A stretch of 33,464 bases of DNA from an uncultured Acetobacteraceae bacterium (GCA_903895595.1 CAITUP010000048.1:1-33464); one strand, 5' to 3'. Counted from the first letter of the stretch, positions 8,308 through 17,681 are shown. The notes: generated by a model not told the origin, from the letters alone. Program-made: numbers and translations.

Positions 8308-9882
8308 ATGCGTGCGTCCCGTGGATCAGGATATGTTGACCGGGCTTTGAGGACTCGATGGGCTGGTGCGATCGTGCTGGCGGCCGCGATGGCGTTCGGG
8401 GGAATGAATACCGCAGCGGCACAAACGAAGCCCGAAGGCGAAATGCGTTTCGCGATGTACGTCACCTTGGCACCCGCATGGTTCGACCCGGGCGAATCCG
8501 CGGTCGGCGTTTTGACCCCATTCTGGGTCATGTACGCGATGCACGACGCGCTGGTGAAGCCGATGCCGGGTCAGCGATCGGCACCCAGCCTCGCGGAATC
8601 GTGGACCGTCAGCAAAGACCAGCGCGTCTACGAATTTACCCTGCGTTCGGGTCTTAAATTCCATAATGGCGACCCGTTTACCGCGGACGACGTCCTGTTC
8701 AGTTTTAAGCGGTCCAAGGCGGCGCTGCTGCATGAGAAAGTAAAAGAGGTCGTGGCGGTCGATCCGATCCATGTACGATTCGTCATGCATGAGCCGTGGC
8801 CGGATTTCATGACCTTTTATGGGACTCTGGTCAGCGGTGCGGGATGGATCGTGCCGAAAAAATATATGGAACAGGTCGGCCCGGAGGGTTTCAAGCGCCA
8901 CCCCGTCGGCCTGGGGCCGTACAAGTTCGTCAGCAATACGCCCGGTGTCGAGCTGGTGCTGGAGGCGTTCGAGGGCCACTGGCACAAGGTGCCGACCGTT
9001 AAGCGGCTTGTATTCAAGAGTATACCGGAAGCGACCACCAGACTGGCGATGCTGATGCGAGACGAAGTCGATGTCGCCTACTTGTTGGATGCGTCGCTCG
9101 CCGAAACCGTGAAGCGCACGCCGAAATTGAAGCTCGCCTTTTCCGGCGGAATCGGCACGACATATATCGATTTTCTCGATATGTGGGATCCGAAATCGCC
9201 CTGGGCCGATCAACGGGTGCGCCAGGCCGCGAGTTTGGCGATCGATCGCAAGGCGATCAGCGAGGCGGAAACGTTGGGCGCGTCTCCGCCAAACGGCAAT
9301 GTCGTGCCGCCGGGATTCGAGTTTGCGTTGAAGATTCCAGCGGACCCCTACGATCCCGCGCGGGCGAAACAGCTGCTCGCGGAAGCCGGGTATCCCAACG
9401 GCTTCGACGCCGGCGATCTTTATCCGTGGCCACCGTATTTTTCCACCGGTGAGGCGGTGACTGGATATTTGGGTGCCATTGGTATTAAATCCCGCGTGCG
9501 TACCATGGAACGGGCCGCTTTTTACGCCGCGCTTGCCACCAAGAAGCTCAAGGGTTTGTGTGTGTGCGTCAACGCCGTCTACGGGAATGCGTCGTCGCGA
9601 CTGTCGGAAACGGTGCCAAGCGATGGCGTGTTCGCGTATGGGGGGTTTCCGGATGTCGATGAGATGTTTCGGGCGCAAACAGTCGAAACCGATGTAGGGA
9701 AGCGGGAAAATCTTCTACATAAATTGCAGCAAACCCTGCACGACCGCTTTCGGTTCGCGCCAATATACGACTACGTTTGGGCAAGCGGCATAGGTCCGCG
9801 GGTGGAGGAGCCCGCACTGATGCTGATCGCCCCATACCCATGGGCCGCTCCTCTGGAGGAGGTGCGACTGAAGCGGCCCTGA
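8308..9882 (+). CDS. Family 5 ABC transporter substrate-binding protein (Dpp/Opp-like), Sec signal
   Basis: A 524-residue SBP_bac_5 protein. The signal peptide looks like an ordinary Sec type (WAGAIVLAAAMAFGGMNTAA, residues 17-36, likely cleaved around AAAQ) without twin arginines, unlike the two upstream paralogues. GGGAGG lies just before the ATG. The mature protein has FHNGDPFTADDVLFSFKR and the FLDMWDPKSPWAD element, and is the closest relative of the truncated gene at the left edge. It lies 30 bases after the second ATPase gene and is most simply read as the last gene of the transport operon. Ligand unknown. Confidence 0.9.
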   Translation: MRASRGSGYVDRALRTRWAGAIVLAAAMAFGGMNTAAAQTKPEGEMRFAMYVTLAPAWFDPGESAVGVLTPFWVMYAMHDALVKPMPGQRSAPSLAESWTVSKDQRVYEFTLRSGLKFHNGDPFTADDVLFSFKRSKAALLHEKVKEVVAVDPIHVRFVMHEPWPDFMTFYGTLVSGAGWIVPKKYMEQVGPEGFKRHPVGLGPYKFVSNTPGVELVLEAFEGHWHKVPTVKRLVFKSIPEATTRLAMLMRDEVDVAYLLDASLAETVKRTPKLKLAFSGGIGTTYIDFLDMWDPKSPWADQRVRQAASLAIDRKAISEAETLGASPPNGNVVPPGFEFALKIPADPYDPARAKQLLAEAGYPNGFDAGDLYPWPPYFSTGEAVTGYLGAIGIKSRVRTMERAAFYAALATKKLKGLCVCVNAVYGNASSRLSETVPSDGVFAYGGFPDVDEMFRAQTVETDVGKRENLLHKLQQTLHDRFRFAPIYDYVWASGIGPRVEEPALMLIAPYPWAAPLEEVRLKRP

Positions 9883-9979
9883 TGCGGGCAACTATTTCAT
9901 GTTCGTTATCGGTTCTCTCCGGCCCGCCACGCCGTACCCAGGTTGTCCGCTTATGCTTACCGAATCGCCGTCGCCGCTG

Positions 9980-10081
9980 CGTGACCCGCCGGGTCCGGTG
10001 CTGCTGGACTGCAAGCTGAATGCCGATGTCGCCGCGCCTTTCATGAGCGAATTTTACGCATTCGAAACCGGTAAGCATTGA
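9980..10081 (+). pseudogene. C-terminal remnant of a thiamine-diphosphate enzyme (acetolactate synthase-like)
   Basis: The last 33 codons of an open frame read RDPPGPVLLDCKLNADVAAP followed by a short tail ending FETGKH. This resembles the extreme C-terminus of acetolactate-synthase-type thiamine-diphosphate enzymes, where a GPvLLDv strand is followed by an aspartate or asparagine region. The preceding codons (from about 9899) do not resemble the family and no start or ribosome site fits, so the rest of the gene appears to have been deleted. It lies between the transport locus and the GMC oxidoreductase on the opposite strand. Recognition is from memory of the family, and the segment is short. 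Confidence 0.45.
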
Positions 10082-10096
10082 ACAAGGGCATGACCA

Positions 10097-11713
10097 TCAC
10101 GCGGCATCCTCCAGGATCATCGCGGCGCATTTCTCGCCGATCATGATCGACGGGGCATTGGTGTTGCCCGCGATGATACTGGGCATGATCGACGCGTCGG
10201 CCACGCGCAGCCCCGCGATGCCGTGCACACGCAGCCGAGGGTCCACCACCGCGTCAATCCCGTGGCCCATGCGGCAGGTGCCAACGGGATGGAAATTCGC
10301 CACCCCGCGCTGGCGGGTATCTTCCAGCCAATCCTCATCCGATTGGACCGCGGGCCCTGGCAGGATTTCCTCCACCACATAAGGTTTCAACGCCGGTTGC
10401 ACGGCCATCTGGCGGCACAGATGCAGGCCGTAAAGAATGGCGGATTTGTCGTATTCCGTGCGCAACTGATCGAAGCGAATGGCCGGCTGATCGGATGCGT
10501 TCGGCGTTTTGATGCGCACGAAGCCTCGGCCTTCCGGGCGTAAATGCACGGGACTGAGGGTGAAGGCGGGAAACGGGTGCGGCACGATGCCGTCGCGCGT
10601 GCGCGATTCCGTGCTCCACATGGACATGTTGATTTGCAGGTCGGGGTTTTCCAAACGCGGATCGGACCGGACGAAGGCGCCGGCATAAATGCCGGTGCCG
10701 GTCAGCGGTCCCGTGCGGGTAAAGACATACTGGATGCCCGCGAGAACCTGCCGGATCTTGCTGTTCCCGATATCGTTAAGGGTGATGGGCTGGTTGACGC
10801 GATAGGACAAGTAACTGTTGAAATGATCCTGCAAGTTCTCCCCGACGCCGGGGATCTCGCGCACCACTTCGATCCCATGATCGCGCAACAATTCCGCCGG
10901 ACCGAGGCCCGAGAGTTGCAGCAATTGCGGGGAGCCGAAGGCGCCGCCGGACACAACGATTTCCCGTGCCGCGCGCGCGATCCGGCGCCCTTGGGGTGTG
11001 GTGTATTCGACGCCGACGGCTCGCGTGCCCTCGAAAATCAACCTTTGGGCGTGCGATTCGGTGGAGACAACCAGATTGGCGCGCGATTTCGCCGGGCCCA
11101 GATAAGCGCGGGCGGAACTCCAGCGGCGGCGGTTGTTCACCGTGAACTGGTAAAACCCGGTGCCTTCCTGTTTCGGCCCGTTGAAATCGGGATTGTAGGG
11201 AATACCGGTCTGCATCGCGGCTTCGACGCAGGCTTTCGCCAGCGGCCATTCGTGCGGGATGTTGTTGACATGCAGCGGGCCGCCGGAGCCGTGCAATTCG
11301 CTGGCGCCGCGTTCCTGGTTCTGTGCCTTTTTGAAGAACGGCAGGACGTTGTCCCAGTCCCATCCCTCGCAGCCCTGCTGACGCCAGTTGTCGTAGTCCG
11401 CGCCGGTGCCCCGCATGTAGACGGTGCCGTTGATCGAGGACGTGCCGCCGAGGACCTTGCCGCGCGGCTGGTACAGCGTGCGGTTGTTCAGGTTGGGTTC
11501 GGGCTCGGATTCGAACATCCAGTTGATTTTCGGGTTGGTGTAGTTCTTCGTATAGCCCAACGGAATATGGATCCACGGATTGGTGTCGGGAGGGCCGGCC
11601 TCCAGCAGCAGGACGCGATATTTGCCAGACTCGCTGAGCCGTCCGGCGACGGCGCAGCCGGCGGAACCCGCTCCGGTGACAATGTAATCGTAGGTATCCG
11701 CGTTGTCGGCCAT
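10097..11713 (-). CDS. GMC family FAD-dependent oxidoreductase (choline dehydrogenase-like)
   Basis: A 538-residue flavoprotein of the glucose-methanol-choline family, which oxidises alcohols to aldehydes. The ADP-binding motif GAGSAG is at residues 14-19, followed by LLLEAGPPD. The GMC signature [14 protein letters not shown] lies near residue 90, and the second signature ([18 protein letters not shown]) near residue 255. The catalytic pair is present: H475 in [11 protein letters not shown] and N519 in [13 protein letters not shown], spaced 44 residues apart as in choline oxidase. GGGGAT lies before the ATG. It is divergent from the binding-protein gene at 11887 across a 173-base gap. No betaine aldehyde dehydrogenase is nearby, so choline is only one possible substrate. 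Confidence 0.9.
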   Translation of the reverse strand: MADNADTYDYIVTGAGSAGCAVAGRLSESGKYRVLLLEAGPPDTNPWIHIPLGYTKNYTNPKINWMFESEPEPNLNNRTLYQPRGKVLGGTSSINGTVYMRGTGADYDNWRQQGCEGWDWDNVLPFFKKAQNQERGASELHGSGGPLHVNNIPHEWPLAKACVEAAMQTGIPYNPDFNGPKQEGTGFYQFTVNNRRRWSSARAYLGPAKSRANLVVSTESHAQRLIFEGTRAVGVEYTTPQGRRIARAAREIVVSGGAFGSPQLLQLSGLGPAELLRDHGIEVVREIPGVGENLQDHFNSYLSYRVNQPITLNDIGNSKIRQVLAGIQYVFTRTGPLTGTGIYAGAFVRSDPRLENPDLQINMSMWSTESRTRDGIVPHPFPAFTLSPVHLRPEGRGFVRIKTPNASDQPAIRFDQLRTEYDKSAILYGLHLCRQMAVQPALKPYVVEEILPGPAVQSDEDWLEDTRQRGVANFHPVGTCRMGHGIDAVVDPRLRVHGIAGLRVADASIMPSIIAGNTNAPSIMIGEKCAAMILEDAA

Positions 11714-11818
11714 CTCAATCCCCTGATTCTTCTCCGTGGCGCCATTGAACGCGGCTCACGCCGAAAACACCAGGGGAGGGCGGAAGCGAATGGCCCTGTC
11801 GCCGGACGAATCCCGGTC

Positions 11819-11824
11819 TATACT
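11819..11824 (+). promoter_or_regulatory. Possible -10 box (TATACT) upstream of the orphan binding-protein gene
   Basis: TATACT stands 63 bases before the ATG at 11887, in the 173-base region between two divergent genes. No good -35 box lies 16 to 18 bases upstream (CTGTCG at 11796-11801 is the nearest), so the call is weak. Confidence 0.25.
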
Positions 11825-11886
11825 GGCCGCAATAAACCGGCCGGTCCGCCAAGGTTCGGCTCAGAGCGATACAGGGAGTGAAAACA

Positions 11887-13467
11887 ATGAAGCGCAGGAC
11901 CCTTCTGCAAGGCGCCGTCGCCGCGCCGTTCGTGCCAGCGAAATTCGCCATCGCCCAACCGGCCAGCGCCCGCACATTGACCTTTGTGCCGCAGGCCAAT
12001 CTGACCCTGCTGGACCCGATTTTCACCACAGCGCAGCCCACGGTGCATCACGGCTGGGCGATCTACGATCTGCTGTTCGGCGTAACCTCCAAACTGGAGG
12101 TCAAGCCGCAGATGGCGGAAGGCTATACGCTGTCCGACGATGGCCGCACCTACCACATCAAGCTGCGCGGCGGGCTGAAATTCCACAATGGCGAGCCGGT
12201 GCGTGCCCAGGACTGCGCGCCCAGCCTGGCCCGCTGGGCGCGGCGGGAAACCATCGGCCAGACCATCTGGCAATATGTCGACGAATGCGTCGCGGCCGAC
12301 GACCGCACCATTAAGATTGTGCTGAAGCGGCCGATCGCGATCTTCGTGGAAGCCATCGCGCGCGGCGGTGCCTCCGTCGCCTTCATGATGCCGGAACACG
12401 TCGCCAAAACCGACCCGTTCAAGCAGATCGGCGAGTATATCGGCTCCGGCCCCTACCGGTTCCTGGCGGACGAGTACAATTCCGGCGCCCATGCCGCCTA
12501 TGGCCGTTTCGAGGGGTATGTGCCGCGCCAGGAAAAGGCGGAATGGATGACCGGCGGCAAGGTGGCGCATTTCGACCGGATCGAGTGGCGGGTCATTCCC
12601 GATTCCGCCACCGCCGCCGCCGCGCTGCAAAGCGGTGAGGTTGATTGGTACGAGCAGGTGCAGCCGGATCTCGTGCCCTTGCTGAAGAAGAACCCGGCCA
12701 TCGCACTCGGTAACCACAACCCCACCGGCTACAATGGTGTGCTGCGCTTCAACCACTTGCAGCCGCCCTTCGATAATGTCGCCGTGCGCCGCGCGGTGAT
12801 GATGGCGGTGAGCCAGGACGACTACATGGCGTCCGTCACCGCCGGGGATACCAGCGCCTATACCGTCTGCAAATCGGTTTTCCCCTGTGGCAGCCGCTAC
12901 GGCGTGGAGGTGGGAAAGGAGGCAATGCAGGCGAATATCGCCAAAGCGCGGGAGATGATCGCCGCGTCCGGCTATAAGGGGGAGAAGGCGGTGGTGATCA
13001 GCCCTACGGACCTGACGACCGTCGGGCCGTTCGGCGACGTTACCTACGACCTGCTGAAGAAGATCGGCATGAACGTGGAAATGGTGGCGACCGATTGGGG
13101 CAGTGTCGTGCAGCGGCGCACCAGCAAGGAACCGGTGGAGAAGGGTGGCTGGTCCGCGATGCACACATGGCGGCCATCGACCATCGGCTACACGCCGATG
13201 GAGCACAGCCAAATCCGCGGCCTCGGCGCCACCGCCTGGTTCGGTTGGTATAAAGACGAGGAGATGGAGGCGATGACCCGCCGCTTTGTCGAGACCACCG
13301 ACCCTGGGGAACAGGACGCAGTTGTGCTGGCCATCCAGAAGCGAGCCTTCGACCAAGTGCCCTATGTGCCGATCGGCACGTTCCAGATACGCAAAGCCTA
13401 TCGCAAGAACCTTGTTGGCATGGTGGAGGGCACGGCGCCGTATTTCTGGAATGTCCGGCGGGGGTGA
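11887..13467 (+). CDS. Family 5 ABC transporter substrate-binding protein, orphan
   Basis: A 526-residue SBP_bac_5 protein, clearly more distant from the four paralogues on the left: it lacks the WDPKSPW element and has its own pattern (LTLLDPIFTT, GLKFHNGEPVRAQDCAPSL). The N-terminus KRRTLLQGAVAAPF is a twin-arginine-like signal with likely cleavage near AIA-Q. ATG 11887 is preferred over the in-frame GTG at 11878 because GGGAG (11874-11878) is well spaced for the ATG and overlaps the GTG. No permease or ATPase genes flank it, so it must share a transporter encoded elsewhere, or use the nearby one. Ligand unknown. Confidence 0.88.
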   Translation: MKRRTLLQGAVAAPFVPAKFAIAQPASARTLTFVPQANLTLLDPIFTTAQPTVHHGWAIYDLLFGVTSKLEVKPQMAEGYTLSDDGRTYHIKLRGGLKFHNGEPVRAQDCAPSLARWARRETIGQTIWQYVDECVAADDRTIKIVLKRPIAIFVEAIARGGASVAFMMPEHVAKTDPFKQIGEYIGSGPYRFLADEYNSGAHAAYGRFEGYVPRQEKAEWMTGGKVAHFDRIEWRVIPDSATAAAALQSGEVDWYEQVQPDLVPLLKKNPAIALGNHNPTGYNGVLRFNHLQPPFDNVAVRRAVMMAVSQDDYMASVTAGDTSAYTVCKSVFPCGSRYGVEVGKEAMQANIAKAREMIAASGYKGEKAVVISPTDLTTVGPFGDVTYDLLKKIGMNVEMVATDWGSVVQRRTSKEPVEKGGWSAMHTWRPSTIGYTPMEHSQIRGLGATAWFGWYKDEEMEAMTRRFVETTDPGEQDAVVLAIQKRAFDQVPYVPIGTFQIRKAYRKNLVGMVEGTAPYFWNVRRG

Positions 13468-13547
13468 TGTGGCCGGCGGTCGCTGCGATAAGGCGGCACC
13501 CTAGAATAAGCGAACCGATTAGCTGTACGGCACACGCTCCGGACGTG

Positions 13548-13567
13548 ATGCCGACGCAGGTCGGCAT
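13548..13567. repeat. Perfect hairpin between convergent genes (REP-like or terminator)
   Basis: ATGCCGAC (13548-13555), loop GCAG, GTCGGCAT (13560-13567): an 8-base perfect stem with a 4-base loop in the 159-base gap between two convergent genes. The GTCGGCAT-type arm is common in dispersed palindromic repeats of GC-rich bacteria. There is no following T-run, so a classical intrinsic terminator is not shown. Confidence 0.55.
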
Positions 13568-13626
13568 GACGGAGTTGGGTGACAGCGCCCCATCTGTAGC
13601 GGTAATTCCAGGGCGTCGCCGAACCC

Positions 13627-16239
13627 TCAGAATGCGCCTTCCCGTGCCAGTTGCGCGATCCGATCCTCATTCAGACCGAGGATCTCGCGCAGCACGTAAT
13701 CGTTGTCCTCCCCGTAACTCGGGCCGTGCCGGTCCAGGAAGCCGCCGATATAGGGCGGGGTTTCGCTGAATTTCACCGGCACTTCCTTCACCGGCCACCG
13801 TCCGAGGTCCTTCTGCGGCAGCTCCGTCATCCAGCCGAGATGGCGTAGTTGCGGATCATTCTCGTAACGATCCTCCGACGTCTGACAGACCCCGGCCGGG
13901 ACACCGACGCGTTGCAGCGCGTGCATCAGGTCGAAGACGTCCCAAGTGGCGGTTGCCTCGTTCATCAGGCGGTCCAGGTAGTCCTGGTTGGCGAGCCGCA
14001 GGCTCAGCGTCGCCAGCCGGGGATCGGCCGCCCATTGTGGCACACCCAGCACGCGCGTCACCGCCCACCATTGTTCGTCGGTGAAGGCGGAGATGGCGAG
14101 CCACCGGTCCTCCCCGTTCGCCCTGTAGGCGCCGTGCGGCGCGGCCTGTTTGTAGGGGGAGCGGTTGCCGTAGCGCGCCCAGGACCGTCCGTTTACGGAA
14201 TGATCCAGAATGCTGGCGCCGGTGAGGAAAATCCCAACCTCCGCCTGCGACGAATCGATCCAGCAGCCCTGGCCGGTCGCGCGTTGCCGATACAGCGCTG
14301 CCATCATCGCCAGCGCCATCTGATAGGCGCCGAACCAATCGAGGTAGGAATAACCGATGCCCGCCGGTGGAAACGGATCGGGCAAGCCGGACATGTCGCT
14401 CAGCCCGGAAAACGCCTGCGCCGTCGGTCCGAAACTGCGCAGGCGGCCGTACGTGCCGATTTGTCCCATGCCGGATTGTTGCACATAGACGATCTTGGGA
14501 TTGATCTCCCGCAGCCGGTCGTAGCCGAGGCCCATCCGGTCCATCGTGCCGGGCGAGAAACCCTCGACCACCATGTCCGCGCCGCGGATCAGTTCGATCA
14601 GCAGTTCCTTGGCGCCGGGGTGTTTCAGGTTCAGGCTAAGGCCGCGCTTGCCGGCGTTGATCTCCATGAAGGATCCGCTGCGGTTCACGTCTTTTGTCGC
14701 CGGCACTACCAGCGGGCCGGTGGCGGCGTCGCGCTCGGCCCGTCCACCGAGCGGCGCGTTGCCCATGCCCATCCGCATTCCGTCGAGACGCGACAAATGC
14801 TCGACCTTGATGACCTCGGCGCCGAGCGCGGTGAAGAAACGACCGGCACCGGCGCTGGCGAGCATCCAGGTCAGATCGACGATGCGGACCCCGCTCAGCG
14901 CGAAGGGTTTGCCGTGTTTGCTGAGAAGTGGCGTCTCCTCGGTCGAGCGGGCGGTTGGCGCCACGCGGGGGGCGGTTTCGGCCAGCACCTCGGCGGTGTG
15001 TTCGCCCAGGAGCGGGGCGCGCGGACCGGTCCGCCACGGCAGGCCGGGGGCCACCCATTTCGCGCCGACTTGGGTGAATGTCTTACCCAGCTCGGGATAT
15101 TCGACGTCGAAGAACGTTTCGCGCTGGGCCCAATGTTCTTCGCCGACATTTTCCTCGGGCCGGCGGACCGGCGACCAGGGGAGGCCTTCGTTCTGGCCGT
15201 CCTTCCACAGATCGCGCTCGAACAGATATCGGCCGACGAGCCGTTCCACGTGCGTCGCGATATGGTGGTTGGTGGCCGGCTTCAGCACGAACGTTTCGTC
15301 TTGGTATTTGGAATCGCCCAGATCGCCCTCGGCGCCGAATTTCCGTAACACGCGCGCGGTGGCTTCGAACGACGCCACGCCGCCGAGCAGATAGGTGCGG
15401 TAGGCGAGGACCCAGCGGCCGTCTTTGGTGCGGGACAGGCCGGGCCGCAGCGCGGACTCGGCGGCCATGCCCGCCATGGTCGGCGCCGCCGATGGAAGCG
15501 AGTGGCGGCACGTCTGCCGGTAGTGCGGCAGGCGGCAATAGACCCAGTCCGGCATGTCCGTTTCGGTATTCTTCGCGACGGCGTCGTGCACCGAGGTTGT
15601 CAGTTTCTGCCCGCGCCCCGTCTTCATCCGGTAAATCAGGGCAGCGATCATTTGCACGGCCGTGACCTCCCCGGCGACCTGAAACGATTGCCAGGCCTGC
15701 GGCGCGATCGGCGGGGTTTCGTAAAAGCCGGTGGGGTCCGGATCGTAGCCGCAATTCATCATGACGCCGCCCAGCGCGAGGTGGACGAGGTCGCTCGCCT
15801 GGTAGTCGGCCCACGGGCCGTCGTCGCCGAAGGGGCTGATGCGGGCGTAGATCAGCCCGGGATTGCGCGCGCGCACGGCGTCGTAGCCGATGCCGCGGTC
15901 GTTCAGGTAGGTGCGCGACCGGGTATCGAGGACGATGTCGGCGCTTTCGGCGAGGCGCATGAAGTGTTTTTTATCCGCCTCGGAATCGAGGTCGAGAACG
16001 ATGGCGCGTTTGCCGAAGTTGTAGTGCCAGAAATGCAGGCTGCGGTTGGGGTGCGGTTCGTCGTTGTAGAAGGGGCCGTAGCCGCGGGTTGCCTCGCCGC
16101 CGGGCGGTTCGATTTTGACGACATCGGCGCCGAGCCCGGCGAGGACCTTGCCGCAGTACTCGCCGAGCTCGTCGGCGAGTTCGACGACGCGCAGGCCGTT
16201 GAGGAAACTGCCGTTGGTCGCGGCTGCACTCTTGGACAA
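13627..16239 (-). CDS. Double-domain CaiB/BaiF (class III) CoA-transferase family protein
   Basis: An 870-residue protein made of two tandem CaiB/BaiF domains (about 12-420 and 447-865), roughly twice the length of a normal family member. Each domain starts with the usual pattern: NGLRVVELADELGEYCGKVL then GADVVKIEPP, and LSGVRIVDLTWML then GAEVIKVE. In the second domain the catalytic aspartate is found (D634 in YSYLDWFGAY, 22 residues before ATGQG). At the matching place in the first domain there is F186 (QSFQVAG before KTGRG), so that half looks catalytically dead. The frame opens further upstream, but TTG at 16239 is chosen because AAGGGAG lies 8 bases before it and the protein then begins at the first domain. 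It is divergent from mct. Acid and CoA donor are unknown. Confidence 0.85.
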   Translation of the reverse strand: MSKSAAATNGSFLNGLRVVELADELGEYCGKVLAGLGADVVKIEPPGGEATRGYGPFYNDEPHPNRSLHFWHYNFGKRAIVLDLDSEADKKHFMRLAESADIVLDTRSRTYLNDRGIGYDAVRARNPGLIYARISPFGDDGPWADYQASDLVHLALGGVMMNCGYDPDPTGFYETPPIAPQAWQSFQVAGEVTAVQMIAALIYRMKTGRGQKLTTSVHDAVAKNTETDMPDWVYCRLPHYRQTCRHSLPSAAPTMAGMAAESALRPGLSRTKDGRWVLAYRTYLLGGVASFEATARVLRKFGAEGDLGDSKYQDETFVLKPATNHHIATHVERLVGRYLFERDLWKDGQNEGLPWSPVRRPEENVGEEHWAQRETFFDVEYPELGKTFTQVGAKWVAPGLPWRTGPRAPLLGEHTAEVLAETAPRVAPTARSTEETPLLSKHGKPFALSGVRIVDLTWMLASAGAGRFFTALGAEVIKVEHLSRLDGMRMGMGNAPLGGRAERDAATGPLVVPATKDVNRSGSFMEINAGKRGLSLNLKHPGAKELLIELIRGADMVVEGFSPGTMDRMGLGYDRLREINPKIVYVQQSGMGQIGTYGRLRSFGPTAQAFSGLSDMSGLPDPFPPAGIGYSYLDWFGAYQMALAMMAALYRQRATGQGCWIDSSQAEVGIFLTGASILDHSVNGRSWARYGNRSPYKQAAPHGAYRANGEDRWLAISAFTDEQWWAVTRVLGVPQWAADPRLATLSLRLANQDYLDRLMNEATATWDVFDLMHALQRVGVPAGVCQTSEDRYENDPQLRHLGWMTELPQKDLGRWPVKEVPVKFSETPPYIGGFLDRHGPSYGEDNDYVLREILGLNEDRIAQLAREGAF

Positions 16240-16278
16240 TGCCTTGGCTCCCTTGGTTCGTTGTGTTTGGCCAGGGCA

Positions 16279-16307
16279 AGTGTCGGATGGCGGCTGGGGG
16301 TGGTCAA
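16279..16307 (-). promoter_or_regulatory. Predicted sigma-70-type promoter for the double CaiB gene
   Basis: On the minus strand TTGACC (16307-16302) and GACACT (16284-16279) are separated by exactly 17 bases, and the -10 box lies about 40 bases before the TTG start at 16239. The position in the divergent intergenic region fits. The boxes match consensus only in part. Confidence 0.4.
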
Positions 16308-16455
16308 GGGCGGCGGCTTTCCGATCACTATAAAAATACCGTAACATAATCCTCCAACGGCGCAGAGACCGGTATGTTTCTCCGCATCTTCCCGGCCGCC
16401 CCCGCATGCCCTATGCCTCGCCGCACCACCAAACCAGGAAACAGGGCACAAAAGC

Positions 16456-17679
16456 GTGACAGGACCACTCAGCGACGTCCGCATTGTCGAGGTCTCGGCC
16501 TTCATCGCCGCGCCGTTGGGCGGGATGACGCTGGCGCAGCTCGGCGCCGACGTGATCCGTATCGACCCGATCGGCGGCAATATCGATATCGCCCGCTGGC
16601 CGCTCGCCCCGGACGGCAGCAGCCTCTATTGGGCCAGTTTGAACAAGGCCAAACGCTCTGTCTGTCTGGCGCTGAACAAGCCGGAGGGGCAGGAACTCGC
16701 CCAGGCCCTGATCTGCGCGCCGGGGCCGGACAACGGCACGCTGCTGACCAATCTGCCCGGCTCCGGCTGGATGGATTACGCGACCCTGGCGAAAAAGCGC
16801 GCCGATCTGATCATGCTGCGGCTGACCGGCAGCTCCGACGGCAGTCAGGCCATCGACTACACGGTGAACAGCGCCGCCGGCTTCCCCACCGCCACCGGCC
16901 GGACGGATGAGCCGATCAACCATGTCCTGCCCGCCTGGGACGTCGCCGCCGGGCTGTATCTGGCGACGGGCTTCCTCGCCGCCGACCGCAACCGCCGCCG
17001 CACCGGACAGGGGCAGGAGATCACGCTGGCGCTGTCCGACGTGGCCTTCGCCACCGCCTCCAACCTCGGCTACGTCGCGGACGTCCAGATCAACGGATCG
17101 GTCCGCCCGCCGATGGGCAACGACCTGTACGGCGCGTTCGGCCGCGATTTCCTGCTGAAAGACGGGCGGCGGATCATGCTGTGCGCCATCTCCAACCGGC
17201 AATTTCGGGCGATCGGCACCAGCACCGGATTGTCCCAGAAGCTGGCGATGGTCGGCCCGTTAATGGACGTGGACATGGACACCGAAGGCGGGCGTTTCGC
17301 CGCGCGCGGCGCCATTTGCGCGGTGCTGGAACCCTGGTTCGCCGCCCGCACGTTGTCGGAAGTCCGAGCGGCCTTCGACGGCAAGGGCGTGCTGTGGGGG
17401 CCGTATCAGGATTTCGGCCAGATGGTCGCCGAAGACCCGCGCGTGTCCCCCGCCAACCCGATGTTCGCCGAGGTCGAACAACACGGCGTTGGCACGCTGC
17501 TGGCCAATACCGTGCCGCTGCGCTTCGATCTCGGTCAGCGCCCGCCCGCCCCGGCACCCCGTCTCGGCGAGCACACCGAAGCAATACTGACCGGGTTGCT
17601 CGGCCTGTCCGCTGCCCAATACGGCAAACTGCACGATGCCGGCGTGGTCGCCGGGCCTGACGCGGCAAGGAGGTCTTGA
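16456..17679 (+). CDS. mct: 2-methylfumaryl-CoA isomerase (mesaconyl-CoA C1-C4 CoA transferase)
   Basis: A 407-residue class III CoA-transferase family protein that closely follows, in my memory, Mct of Chloroflexus. That enzyme moves CoA within mesaconyl-CoA from C1 to C4 in the 3-hydroxypropionate bicycle. Distinctive shared stretches are SAFIAAPLGGMTLAQLGADV, LNKAKRSVCL, LICAPGPDNG, DYTVNSAAGFP, NHVLPAWD, LYGAFGRDF, NPMFAEVEQ and the C-terminal LHDAGVVAGPD. The catalytic aspartate is D162 (PAWDVAAG), 22 residues before RTGQGQ. It starts with GTG behind AGGAAA. Its stop lies 2 bases before the mcd start, so the pair is co-translated. Alternative: another intramolecular or acyl-specific CaiB enzyme, but ordinary family members do not share these stretches. 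Confidence 0.82.
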   Translation: MTGPLSDVRIVEVSAFIAAPLGGMTLAQLGADVIRIDPIGGNIDIARWPLAPDGSSLYWASLNKAKRSVCLALNKPEGQELAQALICAPGPDNGTLLTNLPGSGWMDYATLAKKRADLIMLRLTGSSDGSQAIDYTVNSAAGFPTATGRTDEPINHVLPAWDVAAGLYLATGFLAADRNRRRTGQGQEITLALSDVAFATASNLGYVADVQINGSVRPPMGNDLYGAFGRDFLLKDGRRIMLCAISNRQFRAIGTSTGLSQKLAMVGPLMDVDMDTEGGRFAARGAICAVLEPWFAARTLSEVRAAFDGKGVLWGPYQDFGQMVAEDPRVSPANPMFAEVEQHGVGTLLANTVPLRFDLGQRPPAPAPRLGEHTEAILTGLLGLSAAQYGKLHDAGVVAGPDAARRS

Positions 17680-17681
17680 TT

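Noticed and set aside
10544-11881. A 445-codon plus-strand frame opposite the GMC oxidoreductase
   Set aside because: The minus strand encodes a complete enzyme with all family motifs; the plus frame has none.
13849-15348. A 499-codon plus-strand frame opposite the double CaiB gene
   Set aside because: No recognisable domain; it is the antisense shadow of conserved CaiB sequence.
16321-16350. AT-rich stretch (TATAAA, CATAAT) as a promoter for mct
   Set aside because: No -35 box at 16 to 18 bases is found for either candidate; a promoter is likely somewhere here but cannot be placed.
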